Shown: positions 24,860 to 33,761 of the stretch, one piece after another
Layout: the number at the start of each line of letters is the position of its first letter
Numbering within the stretch: position 1 is the stretch's first letter
NCBI RefSeq assembly: GCF_017357245.1
Contig: NZ_CP071613.1
Coordinates: 186,001-250,000, forward strand
From: Rhizobium bangladeshense
Lineage (GTDB): Bacteria; Pseudomonadota; Alphaproteobacteria; Rhizobiales; Rhizobiaceae
Length of the DNA: 64,000 nt
Direction of reading: 5' to 3'
The notes under the pieces: generated by a model
The model's database searches: none
What the model was told of the DNA's origin: nothing
Seen by the model: the letters and a program-made list of their open reading frames with translations, nothing else
Made by a program: the position numbers and the translations under genes

Positions 24860-26197
24860 CTATTTCTGCCTGCGTCGCGCAGTCAGTTTTAACCGGATGT
24901 CGAAGTGGTTGAGGGTTCCGGGTAAGTCGCCGACGGTCAAAGGCGGTTGCAGCAGCACAATATCGGCGGCCGATAGGAACGTGCCGACGGCAAAGCTTGC
25001 AATCATCGGCACGAGGTTATGTGCCGGGCAAATGACGGGACCGGCGCTGAAGGGCACCAGCCCGGCGCTCGGCAAGGCATCATTCTGTCCCCAGATGCTC
25101 GGCTCCATCCGATTGGCGTAGAGAAGCGCAGGATCTCGATGGAAGAAAGGGGCGAAGATGATGACGCCCGTGCCGCGAGCAATGACCCTGTTTCCTGACT
25201 TGATATCCTTGGCCAGCTGCCTGAGGATGACGGGCGTCGTCGGCCAGAGCCGCAGGACCTCGAGCAGACAACTGCGTGTGAAGGGGCGATCGAGCTCCCG
25301 GCCCATCGCCTCTTCCACGGCTTTGCTCCAGTAACCCACATGGCAGGCCAGTACCGCCAGCGTCCTTAGAACGGCAATTCCGGCTGCATCGAAGGCGAAC
25401 AGCCACTGCGCCACTTGATTCTCCGGAGCAAGCTGATCGCCTTTGGGAAACCGGTTCACGAGACTATGCTTTTCCGGCTCTCCGAGATAGCGACCGACTT
25501 GCTCATGAAACCGGGCAAGCTTGCGCTGATCGACCGGGAGGGCAAATGCCCAGTTCGCCCTGCCTCGAAGTTCGTTCAGGGTCTCGGTCAATGTGACGTC
25601 ATTGCGGGCGCGCTCGCCAAGGACGACTCGCCGGACGACCCGGAACCAAGTCTGCGAAAAAGCCGGCCAATCGAGCTCATAAGGGCGGCCGGATCCGATG
25701 CCGGTCAGAACCTGCGAGAACTCGTCTTCGACGATATTCTTGAACTGCGTCGCATATGGATGCAGCCGATCTGCGGTTGCCAACGCGTGTTCATGAGCCG
25801 GCCGAAGCTGGGCCCGCTGAGGAGCCGATGAGATAAGGACGTTTTTCGGTTCGAAGTGAGCAAGAGCCGCGTGCTTTTCCGCGGTTGCCGCGGCAAATGG
25901 TTCGGGCGAAGATTGGAGCACCGTGGCGACATCGCCCGGGTTCAGTATCAGCAGCTGTGGTCGGAATGGGATAGGTAGCAGAAGAGGGGCTGGACCATAT
26001 TTATTTTTCAGCCGCTGCATCTGTTGCACGGCCTTTGTGTCAAAGCCCTGCCGCTGCGCCAGCCGCTCCATTGTCGGCCGGCGAATGATGATGCCCTTGG
26101 CCACGGTCGGAGCCATGACCGTCGTGATCACTCGTAGCGTATCGATCCATCCGGCGCGGTTTACTCTGGGGAAGATTGCGTGGCTTCGCGCGATCAT
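24860..26197 (-). CDS. Cytochrome P450
   Basis: A 445-residue P450. The haem-ligand region is FSAGPVICPAHNLV, with C390 as the thiolate (the second residue after Cys is Ala instead of the usual Gly). The ExxR salt bridge is EVLR, preceded by LLEVLRLWPTTPVILRQ, and the I-helix region reads FAFDAAGIAVLRTLAVLA, where the usual acid/Thr pair is not obvious. No membrane anchor, as in bacterial P450s. No ferredoxin or reductase gene is adjacent, so electron donors must come from elsewhere. The substrate is unknown. Confidence 0.88.
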   Translation of the reverse strand: MIARSHAIFPRVNRAGWIDTLRVITTVMAPTVAKGIIIRRPTMERLAQRQGFDTKAVQQMQRLKNKYGPAPLLLPIPFRPQLLILNPGDVATVLQSSPEPFAAATAEKHAALAHFEPKNVLISSAPQRAQLRPAHEHALATADRLHPYATQFKNIVEDEFSQVLTGIGSGRPYELDWPAFSQTWFRVVRRVVLGERARNDVTLTETLNELRGRANWAFALPVDQRKLARFHEQVGRYLGEPEKHSLVNRFPKGDQLAPENQVAQWLFAFDAAGIAVLRTLAVLACHVGYWSKAVEEAMGRELDRPFTRSCLLEVLRLWPTTPVILRQLAKDIKSGNRVIARGTGVIIFAPFFHRDPALLYANRMEPSIWGQNDALPSAGLVPFSAGPVICPAHNLVPMIASFAVGTFLSAADIVLLQPPLTVGDLPGTLNHFDIRLKLTARRRQK

Positions 26198-26323
26198 GAC
26201 TCTCCAGCCTGGCCGCGGTTGCCCATACCGATTCGATCGGCCGAACCTATAGACCTAGGCACCACGGCCATGACAGCTTGTTCCGCTCGCCGGTCGATGC
26301 GAGTGCGGGCCGGTGCCACGCGA

Positions 26324-26851
26324 TCAATCGACGAGATGGTTTCCGAGCATCGCAACCAGGCACTCGCGGGCGCGGCTCACACGGCTTTTCAAGGTGCCGA
26401 TCCGGCACCCGCACATTTTCGCGGCCTCCTCGTAGCTCGTTCCGGCAGCAACCAATGTCAGAGCCCTGCGCCTATCGTCTGAAAGAAGTGTCAATGCCCG
26501 CTGCAGTTCGTGCTCCCGCAGCACCCACTCCTGTGTGGGCGCGATCGCGACCTGTTCCATCGCAGCGTCCATTCCAGCCGGCTCGCGTTTCTGCCGGCGA
26601 TAATTGGTGCAGAACGTATTTCGCAGGATGGTGAAAAGCCAGGATTTAAGCGAAGTGCCGGGTTGGTAGAGATGAAGCGAGTTCAGCGCCTTCAGCAAGG
26701 TTTCCTGTACGAGGTCATCGATGTCATCATCGCTGCGCAGGAAACGTCGCGCGAAGGCCCGCAATGCCGGCGTAAGTTCGACGATCTCCCGTTCGATAAC
26801 GGATTTGTCTTTGCAATGCGAGGCAGAGCGTACTGAAGACGAGTAGGCCAT
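26324..26851 (-). CDS. ECF sigma factor of the EcfG/RpoE2-like group
   Basis: A 175-residue sigma factor: region 2 (TPALRAFARRFLRSDDDIDDLVQETLLKALNSL, PGTSLKSWLFTILRNTF) and region 4 (LLSDDRRRALTLVAAGTSYEEAAKMCGCRIGTLKSRVSRAR). The SYEEAAKMCGC..GTLKSRVSRAR stretch is close to that of S. meliloti RpoE2, the general-stress sigma factor that reads GGAAC promoters. ATG 26851 has AGGAGAG upstream. No NepR or PhyR gene is adjacent, so it may be a second EcfG paralogue. The many GGAAC-N16-NGTT boxes nearby make it a plausible reader of them. Confidence 0.85.
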   Translation of the reverse strand: MAYSSSVRSASHCKDKSVIEREIVELTPALRAFARRFLRSDDDIDDLVQETLLKALNSLHLYQPGTSLKSWLFTILRNTFCTNYRRQKREPAGMDAAMEQVAIAPTQEWVLREHELQRALTLLSDDRRRALTLVAAGTSYEEAAKMCGCRIGTLKSRVSRARECLVAMLGNHLVD

Positions 26852-26959
26852 TTTTCTCTCCTGGAATGAAAAGGAAAGTCGCTGGCTTCCTATTCGTTGC
26901 CGTACGATACCGGACAAAAGTCCGGGTTGGGCCGCCAACTCGTCGCCGGCTCGGGGATG

Positions 26960-26984
26960 GGAACAACGGCGTGCCGCAATCGTT
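26960..26984 (+). promoter_or_regulatory. Consensus EcfG promoter (GGAAC-N16-CGTT)
   Basis: GGAAC 26960-26964 and CGTT 26981-26984 with 16 bases between: an exact match to the alphaproteobacterial general-stress consensus. It points toward the DUF892 gene at 27134 and lies in the region shared with the divergent sigma gene. Confidence 0.7.
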
Positions 26985-27075
26985 CGGTGATCGCCGTCTC
27001 GACCCTGTCGGACGGCCTCTTCCTTGGCCGGATAGAGATGACGCCTCCGGCTACGGGGGCGTCATACTTCCAACC

Positions 27076-27100
27076 GGAACATCCGGCCCATGCGAGAGTT
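27076..27100 (+). promoter_or_regulatory. Second EcfG-type promoter (GGAAC-N16-AGTT)
   Basis: GGAAC 27076-27080 and AGTT 27097-27100, spacing 16, 34 bases before ATG 27134. It stands downstream of the consensus box at 26960, so the DUF892 gene may have tandem stress promoters. Confidence 0.6.
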
Positions 27101-27133
27101 GATCGTCGTCACGACACGCCATAGGAGGACTAA

Positions 27134-27637
27134 ATGGCAACCGAGAAGACTCTGAACGACCTGTTTCTCGATACTCTCAAGGACATCTACTACGCCGAAA
27201 AGCAGATCCTGAAGGCTCTGCCGAAGATGGCCCGCGCGGCGCAATCGGAAGAGGGCAAGGCCGGTTTTCTGCAGCATCGCGACGAGACCCAGGCGCAGGT
27301 CGAACGCCTGGAACAGGTTTTCGAAATGATCGGCAAACCGGCACGCGGCAAGACTTGTGAAGCCATTCAGGGCATCATCGCCGAAGCTGAAGAAATCATG
27401 GACGAGTTCAAGGGCACGGTCGCTCTCGACGCCGGCCTTATTTCATCGGCCCAATCCGTCGAGCATTATGAGATCGCCCGCTACGGCACACTGATCGCCT
27501 GGGCAAAGCAGCTCGGCCTCAAAGATGCCGTGCCGCTGCTGCAGGCAACGCTTGCCGAGGAAGAAGCAACCGACAAGAAGCTCACGCAACTCGCCGAGTC
27601 CTCGGCCAATGTGAAAGGCAAGGGCAAGGCGGCCTAA
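27134..27637 (+). CDS. DUF892 (YciE/YciF-like) ferritin-like protein, copy 2
   Basis: A 167-residue four-helix protein with the classic YciE/YciF opening TLNDLFLDTLKDIYYAEKQILKALPKMARAA and the later helices HRDETQAQVERLEQVFE, VEHYEIARYGTLIAWAK and LAEEEATDKKLTQLAE. It carries the Glu and His pattern of a diiron bundle. It is a more typical member than the copy at 21633. GAGGACTA is the ribosome site. A strong terminator follows, and two GGAAC promoters precede. Confidence 0.92.
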   Translation: MATEKTLNDLFLDTLKDIYYAEKQILKALPKMARAAQSEEGKAGFLQHRDETQAQVERLEQVFEMIGKPARGKTCEAIQGIIAEAEEIMDEFKGTVALDAGLISSAQSVEHYEIARYGTLIAWAKQLGLKDAVPLLQATLAEEEATDKKLTQLAESSANVKGKGKAA

Positions 27638-27665
27638 GCCGCTAAGAGCGCTATTCTCCTTCGCA

Positions 27666-27696
27666 ACGGCCGCCGCGCCCCGGCGGCCGTGCTTTT
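27666..27696. terminator. Terminator between the DUF892 gene and the convergent GH32 gene
   Basis: A perfect 9-bp stem ACGGCCGCC (27666-27674) / GGCGGCCGT (27682-27690) with a 7-base loop, followed by GCTTTT on the plus strand. Mainly for the plus-strand gene. Confidence 0.75.
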
Positions 27697-27715
27697 GTCC
27701 GGGTTGCCCCGGAGA

Positions 27716-29428
27716 TCAAAGACCGAGCTGCCAGATTTCGGCGGCGCGCACATTGCCCTCGGGCGCCGATAGACGCATCGAGCTTATCCCCTTGAAGCCA
27801 GGCAGCCGCTTGGTTCCGGTCCAGCGGCCATCGTCGGCGAAGACTTCAATCGAACCTGCATCGAGAAACAGCCGAATGGTCGACGGCCGTGCGCCGGCGG
27901 CGATGTAGATCGGCGACGCTTTGGCATTCGTCACCGAAAAGTGAATGCTCAGCCCATCGTCGGTCAGCTGAACCGCGACCGCCGCCTCGGGATGATCGAA
28001 TGCAAGGTGGAACGCGTTGCCCGCCTCCTGGAGGGTGAGCAGGATTTCGACGCAGCCGTCAGCAAGATCGACGCTCCGGCCGTCAAGAAGGCCATGGGCA
28101 TCAAGCCGGCGCTGTCGCAGGCTTTCCACACCGGTAACCGGCGGCGTGATCAGCGCCCCCTGACGCAACGCCAGCCGGCGCGGCAGCGTCATGGCTGTCG
28201 GCATGTCGATTTCCTTGGAGACGTCCGTCCAGTTTGCGAGCCATGCGATTCCGACCGGGCCGCTGCCATCGACGAAGGCTTGGAATGCATAGGCGTCGGT
28301 GCCGAAATCCAGCTCCTGTTCGAATTCCACGGAGAACGCGCGGCCATCGAAACGGCCAATGGTCGCAAGCGTCATGTTGCGCCGGCCTGTTGCCGGGTCG
28401 CGGCTGGTCAGAAGGCCGAAAATCAGAGCCCAACGCGTCATCGGCTCGTTCACGGGACCATCGAGGGGAACCATGCAGGGGCACTCCGCTGCGGTCATCC
28501 CGAAGCGGTTCTCGCGATGGAGCATGCCGAGGAAGGTCCATCCCACCGCCGCAGCCGGGTCGTCCGTTTCGTAAAGCAGGATGACGCCGCCCTCGCGGTC
28601 TCGCGTGCCCAGCAGCATCTTCCATTTGCCGTCGGGGCCTGGAAAAACATAGGGGTCGCGAAAGTCGGTCGTCAGCCCCAGACCCGCGGGCCGCTCAGGC
28701 AGGATCAGGTGTGCGGGTTCGACAGTGACAAGATCGCGGCTGGTGGCCGTGAACTGAACCTGCTCCTCCGGTTCCCGGTCCTTCATATGTTCGGTGAAGA
28801 AGATGCGAACGCCCGCGCCCTCAAGCGCGATCGCGGAGCCGGAAAATGCGCCGCCGCGTCCATCCGCCCGCGCGGCGATTTCGTCCGAAGGGTGAAGAAA
28901 GATCGGAAGATGCGTCCAGCGAAGGTAATCCTCCGAGACCGCATGCCCCCAATGCATGTTGTTCCACCGAAGGCTGTGGGGATAGTGCTGATAGAAGAGG
29001 TGCACCCTGCCGTCGAATCTTCCGAAACCGTTTGGATCGTTCATCCAGCCGAAAGGCGGGCGGAAATGATAGCCGCCGGTGATATCGGGCGCGGCATTCG
29101 AAGGCCTGACATGCAACAGCCGGATGCCCTCGTCGAGAACGCGGGGCTGAGAGAAGGCATAGACAAGCGAGACGTCTGTCGCAGCGGCGTCGTAGGTGAA
29201 GGCGGTCTCCCCGCCGCTCTCCAGCGTCAGCCGCCGAAACTCGAATTCATGGGGATTTGATGTTTCGACGGCACCGGCCGGCTTACCATCGACATGGGCG
29301 CTCAGCCTTCCCCGAGCGCCCCCGTGCGAAGCCTTGATCCAAGCATGGATCGTGGTTCCTGCAGGGAGTGCTGCGCTGATCGTCTCCGGCCCGCTTTCAT
29401 GGGTCGGAGAAATCCCTTGATCTGTCAT
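27716..29428 (-). CDS. GH32 beta-fructosidase (levanase/sucrose hydrolase type)
   Basis: A 570-residue glycoside hydrolase of family 32. Nucleophile D131 in WMNDPNG, transition-state motif RDP (R257-D258-P259) and acid/base E315 in AECPCM are all intact. The catalytic five-blade propeller is preceded by about 115 extra residues and followed by the usual beta-sandwich (SIEVFADDGRW). No signal peptide, so the substrate (sucrose, levan or inulin oligomers) is cut in the cytoplasm after import by the CUT1 system encoded directly upstream. The gene starts 3 bases after the second permease gene. Confidence 0.92.
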   Translation of the reverse strand: MTDQGISPTHESGPETISAALPAGTTIHAWIKASHGGARGRLSAHVDGKPAGAVETSNPHEFEFRRLTLESGGETAFTYDAAATDVSLVYAFSQPRVLDEGIRLLHVRPSNAAPDITGGYHFRPPFGWMNDPNGFGRFDGRVHLFYQHYPHSLRWNNMHWGHAVSEDYLRWTHLPIFLHPSDEIAARADGRGGAFSGSAIALEGAGVRIFFTEHMKDREPEEQVQFTATSRDLVTVEPAHLILPERPAGLGLTTDFRDPYVFPGPDGKWKMLLGTRDREGGVILLYETDDPAAAVGWTFLGMLHRENRFGMTAAECPCMVPLDGPVNEPMTRWALIFGLLTSRDPATGRRNMTLATIGRFDGRAFSVEFEQELDFGTDAYAFQAFVDGSGPVGIAWLANWTDVSKEIDMPTAMTLPRRLALRQGALITPPVTGVESLRQRRLDAHGLLDGRSVDLADGCVEILLTLQEAGNAFHLAFDHPEAAVAVQLTDDGLSIHFSVTNAKASPIYIAAGARPSTIRLFLDAGSIEVFADDGRWTGTKRLPGFKGISSMRLSAPEGNVRAAEIWQLGL

Positions 29429-29431
29429 ATT

Positions 29432-30325
29432 TCAACCTTTCACGGCAGAGCCGATAAAGGAACTCACGAACCAGCGCTGGAATGCGAGGTAGAGCCCCAG
29501 GATCGGGATCATCATCAATACGGAGGCGGCCATCGCACGATCCCAGTAGATGCTGTCCTGGCCGAAGAAGGTCGCGATGGCGACCGCGATCGGCCGGGCA
29601 TAATCCGTCTGCGTCACGAGGATCGGCCAAAGATACTGGTTCCAGGTCTCAATACCCATCAGGATCGACACGGTGGCGAGTGCGGGCAGGCTGAGCGGCA
29701 GGAAAATGGAGCGATAAGCCCGGAAAAAGGATGCGCCATCCATCTCGGCAGCTTCCAGCAGCTCCTTCGGCAGCTGCGTGAAGAACTGGTAGAACAGGAA
29801 GATATAGAGAGGGCTCGCGATCCAGGGGACGATCTGCACCGCGAAGGTGTCGGATATTCCCGCCCTGGAAACCATGATCACGAGGGGCATGATGATGCTT
29901 TCCTGCGGGATCACATAGAGCGCGATCACGACCGACAGAATGACCCCGCGGCCACGGAGCGATCCCCAAGCCAGGACGAAACCGGCCATCGAATTCACGA
30001 TGAGGCCGGAACAAACCGTGGTGGCCAGTATGATCAGAGAGTTGATGAGGTATCGGCCGAAGGCGAGTTCGCCCGAGAGGTGGCCGACCTCCGCATAGTT
30101 GGAGAGCGTTGGATTCGAAACCCAGAAGGCTCGGAAGCTGCCCATGTCGGCAAGGATCTGGAACCGGTCGTCCTTGAGGCTCGCGACGACGAGGAGCAGC
30201 AACGGCGAGACGATCACCAGGGCGATGATGAAAATAGAGACCGTCTGGACGGTGCGCAGAACCCTGGCGGCGGAGCGAGGCCGTGCTGCGCGGGCCTGCG
30301 GGATCGAGAGAGCGATATCAGACAT
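29432..30325 (-). CDS. CUT1 ABC sugar transporter permease (MalG-like)
   Basis: A 297-residue inner-membrane protein with six helices and the EAA loop ELLEAAEMDGASFFRAYRSIFLPLSLPAL that docks on the ATPase. It overlaps the MalF-like permease gene by 8 bases and is followed 3 bases later by the GH32 gene. It forms the translocation pore with that permease. No ATPase gene is present in this operon, so a shared MsmX/UgpC-type ATPase must energise it. Confidence 0.92.
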   Translation of the reverse strand: MSDIALSIPQARAARPRSAARVLRTVQTVSIFIIALVIVSPLLLLVVASLKDDRFQILADMGSFRAFWVSNPTLSNYAEVGHLSGELAFGRYLINSLIILATTVCSGLIVNSMAGFVLAWGSLRGRGVILSVVIALYVIPQESIIMPLVIMVSRAGISDTFAVQIVPWIASPLYIFLFYQFFTQLPKELLEAAEMDGASFFRAYRSIFLPLSLPALATVSILMGIETWNQYLWPILVTQTDYARPIAVAIATFFGQDSIYWDRAMAASVLMMIPILGLYLAFQRWFVSSFIGSAVKG

Positions 30326-31250
30326 CGAAGCGCCTCAGGAGCTGGCGCTGGATCAGCGCGATGATGAGAACGATCACGAACAGGATGACGGAGACGGCGG
30401 AGGCATAACCCATCTTCTGCTCCTCGAAGCCGGCGCGGACCATGTAATGCACCACCGTTTCGGTGCTGCTCTTCGGTCCGCCCTGCGTGAGAATGGCGAC
30501 CTGGGTATAGAGCTTGAAAGCCTGGATGGTGGTGATCACGAGCACGAAGACATGGGTCGGCCGCAGGCCGGGCATGGTGACGTGCCAGAAGCGCCGGAGA
30601 GCGTTCGCGCCGTCGATCTTGGCGGCATCGTAGAGTTCGTCGGGAATGCCCTGAAGGCCGGCGAGGTAGACGATCATCTGGAAACCATAGGCCTGCCAGG
30701 CCGAGAGCAGGACGAGCGAGAACATCGCCCATTCGGGATCGCCGAGCCAATCGATCGGCTGGATCGCTCCGCCGGAAAGGAAGCCGAGGATCTGGTTGAA
30801 TGGTCCCGTGGGATATTGAAACAGGGTGCCCCAGATGACGCAGACTACGACCATCGAAGTGATCGCCGGAAGGAAGAACATGCCGCGCAGCAGATTGCGG
30901 AACGGCAGGTTCTGATGCAGCAGGAGGGCTGTTGCGAAAGCGAGACCGCACTGGGCCGGAATGATCCAGAAGGTGAAGCGCGAGACGTTCCAGAGGGCTG
31001 TCCAGAAAAGGTCGTCCTTGAAGATGCGGATAAAATTGTTGAACCAGATGAACCGGACCGGCGTCGGCCTCGGCACCAGAGGCTGGTTGGTCATCGCCGT
31101 CCAGAAGGACAGCAGAAACGGCACGATCAGAAAGACGGTCAGCAGGATGACCGCGGGCGCGAGCATGGCCGCTTCCTGCATCAGGCGCCCCTTGTCACGC
31201 CGGAGCGCCATTCGGGCGGGTCTCGATGATGTCGATTGTTGCATGACCAT
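30318..31250 (-). CDS. CUT1 ABC sugar transporter permease (MalF-like)
   Basis: A 310-residue protein with six helices and the EAA loop ELYDAAKIDGANALRRFWHVTMPGLRP. The start at ATG 31250 is set by the GAGGAGG site; an in-frame TTG further upstream is unlikely. It pairs with the MalG-like protein. It lies 91 bases after the binding-protein gene, in the same orientation. Confidence 0.9.
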   Translation of the reverse strand: MVMQQSTSSRPARMALRRDKGRLMQEAAMLAPAVILLTVFLIVPFLLSFWTAMTNQPLVPRPTPVRFIWFNNFIRIFKDDLFWTALWNVSRFTFWIIPAQCGLAFATALLLHQNLPFRNLLRGMFFLPAITSMVVVCVIWGTLFQYPTGPFNQILGFLSGGAIQPIDWLGDPEWAMFSLVLLSAWQAYGFQMIVYLAGLQGIPDELYDAAKIDGANALRRFWHVTMPGLRPTHVFVLVITTIQAFKLYTQVAILTQGGPKSSTETVVHYMVRAGFEEQKMGYASAVSVILFVIVLIIALIQRQLLRRFDV

Positions 31251-31341
31251 GCAAATCCTCCTCTCAGGCTTGACGCCGGTTCTGCCTTGCAAAGTCGCGC
31301 GGAGACATTGCAAGGCTCCGATTGTTCAGCGACGACGGCGA

Positions 31342-32634
31342 TTACTGCTCGTCACCGAACGGCGGATATCCGTCATTGTCCTCGATATCCTGGTCGATCT
31401 TCTCGGCGGCGGATGTCAGCGCCTCCTTGGCATCGCCGCCATTGAACACCTCGTCGACGGCCTGCATGAAGGCCGACGTGATTGTGGGATAGGCTGGATG
31501 CGGCGGGCGGGCGACGGCGGTCTTCGATGCTTGTTCGAAGGCAATCGCCATTGGACCGCCATCGGCATAGAGCGGAGACTCGGCTGCGAAGCTCTTCAAG
31601 CCGGGATAGCCGGACTGGCTCGCGACGTAGGCCCGGAACTCCTTGTCCTTCAGCAGGAAGCTGATGAACTTGCCTGATATATCGGGATGCTTCGAGGTCT
31701 TCGTGATCGCCCAGATCCAGGTGCCGTCGGGGCTCGCTCCCTTTGCGCCGAACTTGGGAAGCGGCATGACAACGATGTTGTCCTTCATGGTCGCTGCCGC
31801 CTCCGCATAGACCCAGTGTCCGCCGAGCGCCAGCGCGGCCGGATTGCCTTCGGCAAAGAACTGGTTGGTGCCGGCCGACTGCGGCACGACCCAGCCGTTC
31901 TTGACCCATTTCTGCATCATGGCGAGTGCATCGACGCAGGCGTCGCTGTCGAGCGTTCCCTCGGATTTCCAGACCTTGCGGTCGATCAGGTCGCAGCCGG
32001 CCGATTGCAGGATTGGCCCATAGGCATAGGTGATCCATTCGGTCTTGATGCCGTAACCGCGAAAGGTGTCGATCGGCCATTTCACGCCATCGAGCTTCGA
32101 AAGCTTCTCGAGATAGCTTTCGAACTCCTCCCGCGTCCACGCATCGTCCACGGATTTCGGGATGCGGGCGCCTATGGCTTCGAGATATTTCTTATTGCCG
32201 TAAAGAACGACCGAGGAATCGGTCAGGCCGATCGCATAAAGATCCTTGTCGATCGGGTACGTGCCCTGAGCGATGTTGGATTCCGTCATGTCGTCAAGGA
32301 GATCCTTGTCGATCAGCGGCTTGATGGGCTGAAGGTAACCCGACCAGACATAATTGGCGAGGAACGGGGCATCGAGCTCCATGACATCGGGCAGTTGTTT
32401 GGCCATGACGGCCGCGCTGAACTTCTCGTTATATGCGTCGTGCGGTGCATAGATGAACTGGACATCGATATCGGGATTTGCGGCCTCGAAGCGTTCCGCG
32501 ACTTTGCCGTAGGCGGCCACGAAGCCCGGATCGCCCTGATGCATGACCTGAATGGCAGTCTTCTCGGCTGCCTGCGCCCATGGGGCTATCATAGTCGAAA
32601 ACAGGATCAGAGACCAAAGTAAACGATTACCCAT
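31342..32634 (-). CDS. CUT1 ABC sugar-binding protein
   Basis: A 430-residue extracellular solute-binding protein (family 1) with signal peptide (MGNRLLWSLILFSTMIAPWAQA). The mature part has the usual lobes (FEAANPDIDVQFIYAPHDAYNEKF, PDVMELDAPFLANYVWSG). With GH32 next door its ligand is probably sucrose or a fructo-oligosaccharide; this is inference. Its first codons contain GTAATCGTTTAC, which resembles the operator of the LacI regulator upstream (see that entry). Start ATG 32634. Confidence 0.9.
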   Translation of the reverse strand: MGNRLLWSLILFSTMIAPWAQAAEKTAIQVMHQGDPGFVAAYGKVAERFEAANPDIDVQFIYAPHDAYNEKFSAAVMAKQLPDVMELDAPFLANYVWSGYLQPIKPLIDKDLLDDMTESNIAQGTYPIDKDLYAIGLTDSSVVLYGNKKYLEAIGARIPKSVDDAWTREEFESYLEKLSKLDGVKWPIDTFRGYGIKTEWITYAYGPILQSAGCDLIDRKVWKSEGTLDSDACVDALAMMQKWVKNGWVVPQSAGTNQFFAEGNPAALALGGHWVYAEAAATMKDNIVVMPLPKFGAKGASPDGTWIWAITKTSKHPDISGKFISFLLKDKEFRAYVASQSGYPGLKSFAAESPLYADGGPMAIAFEQASKTAVARPPHPAYPTITSAFMQAVDEVFNGGDAKEALTSAAEKIDQDIEDNDGYPPFGDEQ

Positions 32635-32670
32635 TAGAATTCCTCCTCAATTGAATGGGCCTGGCTCAAA

Positions 32671-33675
32671 TTATACGGATGCCCGCTCCACCAGTTGGAA
32701 CGGCAGTTTCTGCACTCCGACCGGCGGCCGGTCCTCGGCAAGCAGGATGTGCGCAGCCTGGCGGCCCATGGCGCGATGGGGAAGCGCCATGGTGGTCAGC
32801 GGCGGATCGAGACGCGAGGCGATCTCGACCTGATTGTCGAAGCTCGCGACGGCGACGTCATCGGGAATGGTGGCGCCCGAGCGGCGCAGGGCGGCATAGA
32901 CCTCCATGGCCACGCGATCGTTGCCGCACAGGATGGCATCGGGGCGTCGCGGACCTGTCATGAGATCATGCACCTGCGCGTGCACGAGGCTGTGGGCCCG
33001 GTCGCTGTAGATCGCCTTGCTGACGGCGGGCAGGACAATGGCGCCGGCTCCGTCGATATCCGCTTGATCGAGCGCTTGGCGAAAGCCGAGTTCGCGGAGC
33101 TCGCCGGCGAGAAGCCCCGGCAGATTGATGAAGGCGATATTACGACGGCCTGCCTCGACGAGATAGTTCGTAATCTCAACGGCCGCTCCCGTTTCATCCG
33201 GCACCAGGGACGTCACACGGTCGTTGGCATCCCGGCAGTTGATCATGACGCCCACGGTGTCGGTAAACTCGGGCGGCAGGTTGACGCTCTTGTGATACAT
33301 GGCGGCACAGGCAATCGCGCGCGGGCGAAAGCGCCGCATCTCATCGAGGATTGACGCTATGCTGCGATGGCCGCCGAGCGTCATGGCAAAGACCGCCATG
33401 TCGGCCGCACGCACGGCCCCGTCGAGCCCCCGGATGATCTCCGTCGCGAAAGGCGACGTGATCAAGTCATCGGCAACGAGGCCGACGAGGGGCATCCAGC
33501 CCTGCCGCATGCTGCGGGCGGCGAAGTTGGTGACATAGCCGAGCTCTTCGGCAATCTCCTTGATCCGCTGACGTGTTTCCTCCGACATGCGCGCCGACCC
33601 GCCATGCAAGGCGCCGGATACGGTCTTGACGGAAACGCCTGCGCGGGCGGCTATGTCATTGAGTGAAGCAGTCAC
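32671..33675 (-). CDS. LacI-family repressor of the GH32/CUT1 operon
   Basis: A 334-residue regulator: N-terminal helix-turn-helix LNDIAARAGVSVKTVSGALHGG with hinge, then a periplasmic-binding-protein-like sensor domain (PLVGLVADDLITSPFATEII, DAILCGNDRVAMEVYAALR). GTG start at 33675; the ribosome site is weak. It is the first gene of the operon and has a near-perfect palindrome 12 bases upstream, so it probably represses itself and the transport genes until the fructoside arrives. Confidence 0.9.
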   Translation of the reverse strand: MTASLNDIAARAGVSVKTVSGALHGGSARMSEETRQRIKEIAEELGYVTNFAARSMRQGWMPLVGLVADDLITSPFATEIIRGLDGAVRAADMAVFAMTLGGHRSIASILDEMRRFRPRAIACAAMYHKSVNLPPEFTDTVGVMINCRDANDRVTSLVPDETGAAVEITNYLVEAGRRNIAFINLPGLLAGELRELGFRQALDQADIDGAGAIVLPAVSKAIYSDRAHSLVHAQVHDLMTGPRRPDAILCGNDRVAMEVYAALRRSGATIPDDVAVASFDNQVEIASRLDPPLTTMALPHRAMGRQAAHILLAEDRPPVGVQKLPFQLVERASV

Positions 33676-33686
33676 GAGTTCGCTTT

Positions 33687-33704
33687 TGGGTTATCGATTA
33701 CCCA
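33687..33704. promoter_or_regulatory. LacI-type operator upstream of the fructoside operon
   Basis: TGGGTTATCGATTACCCA is an 18-bp palindrome with a central CG and one mismatch (TTATCGATTA core), in the region just before the LacI gene. A related sequence, GTAAACGATTACCC, spans the start of the binding-protein gene (32619-32632). Confidence 0.65.
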
Positions 33705-33761
33705 CATCGGTATCAATCCCGTTTCCGTGAGTCAAGCCGTGACAGCCGCTGCTGCTCCAGC

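Noticed and set aside
26260..26284. GGAAC box on the minus strand before the P450 gene
   Set aside because: The -10 half reads GGTG at the right spacing; too poor to call.
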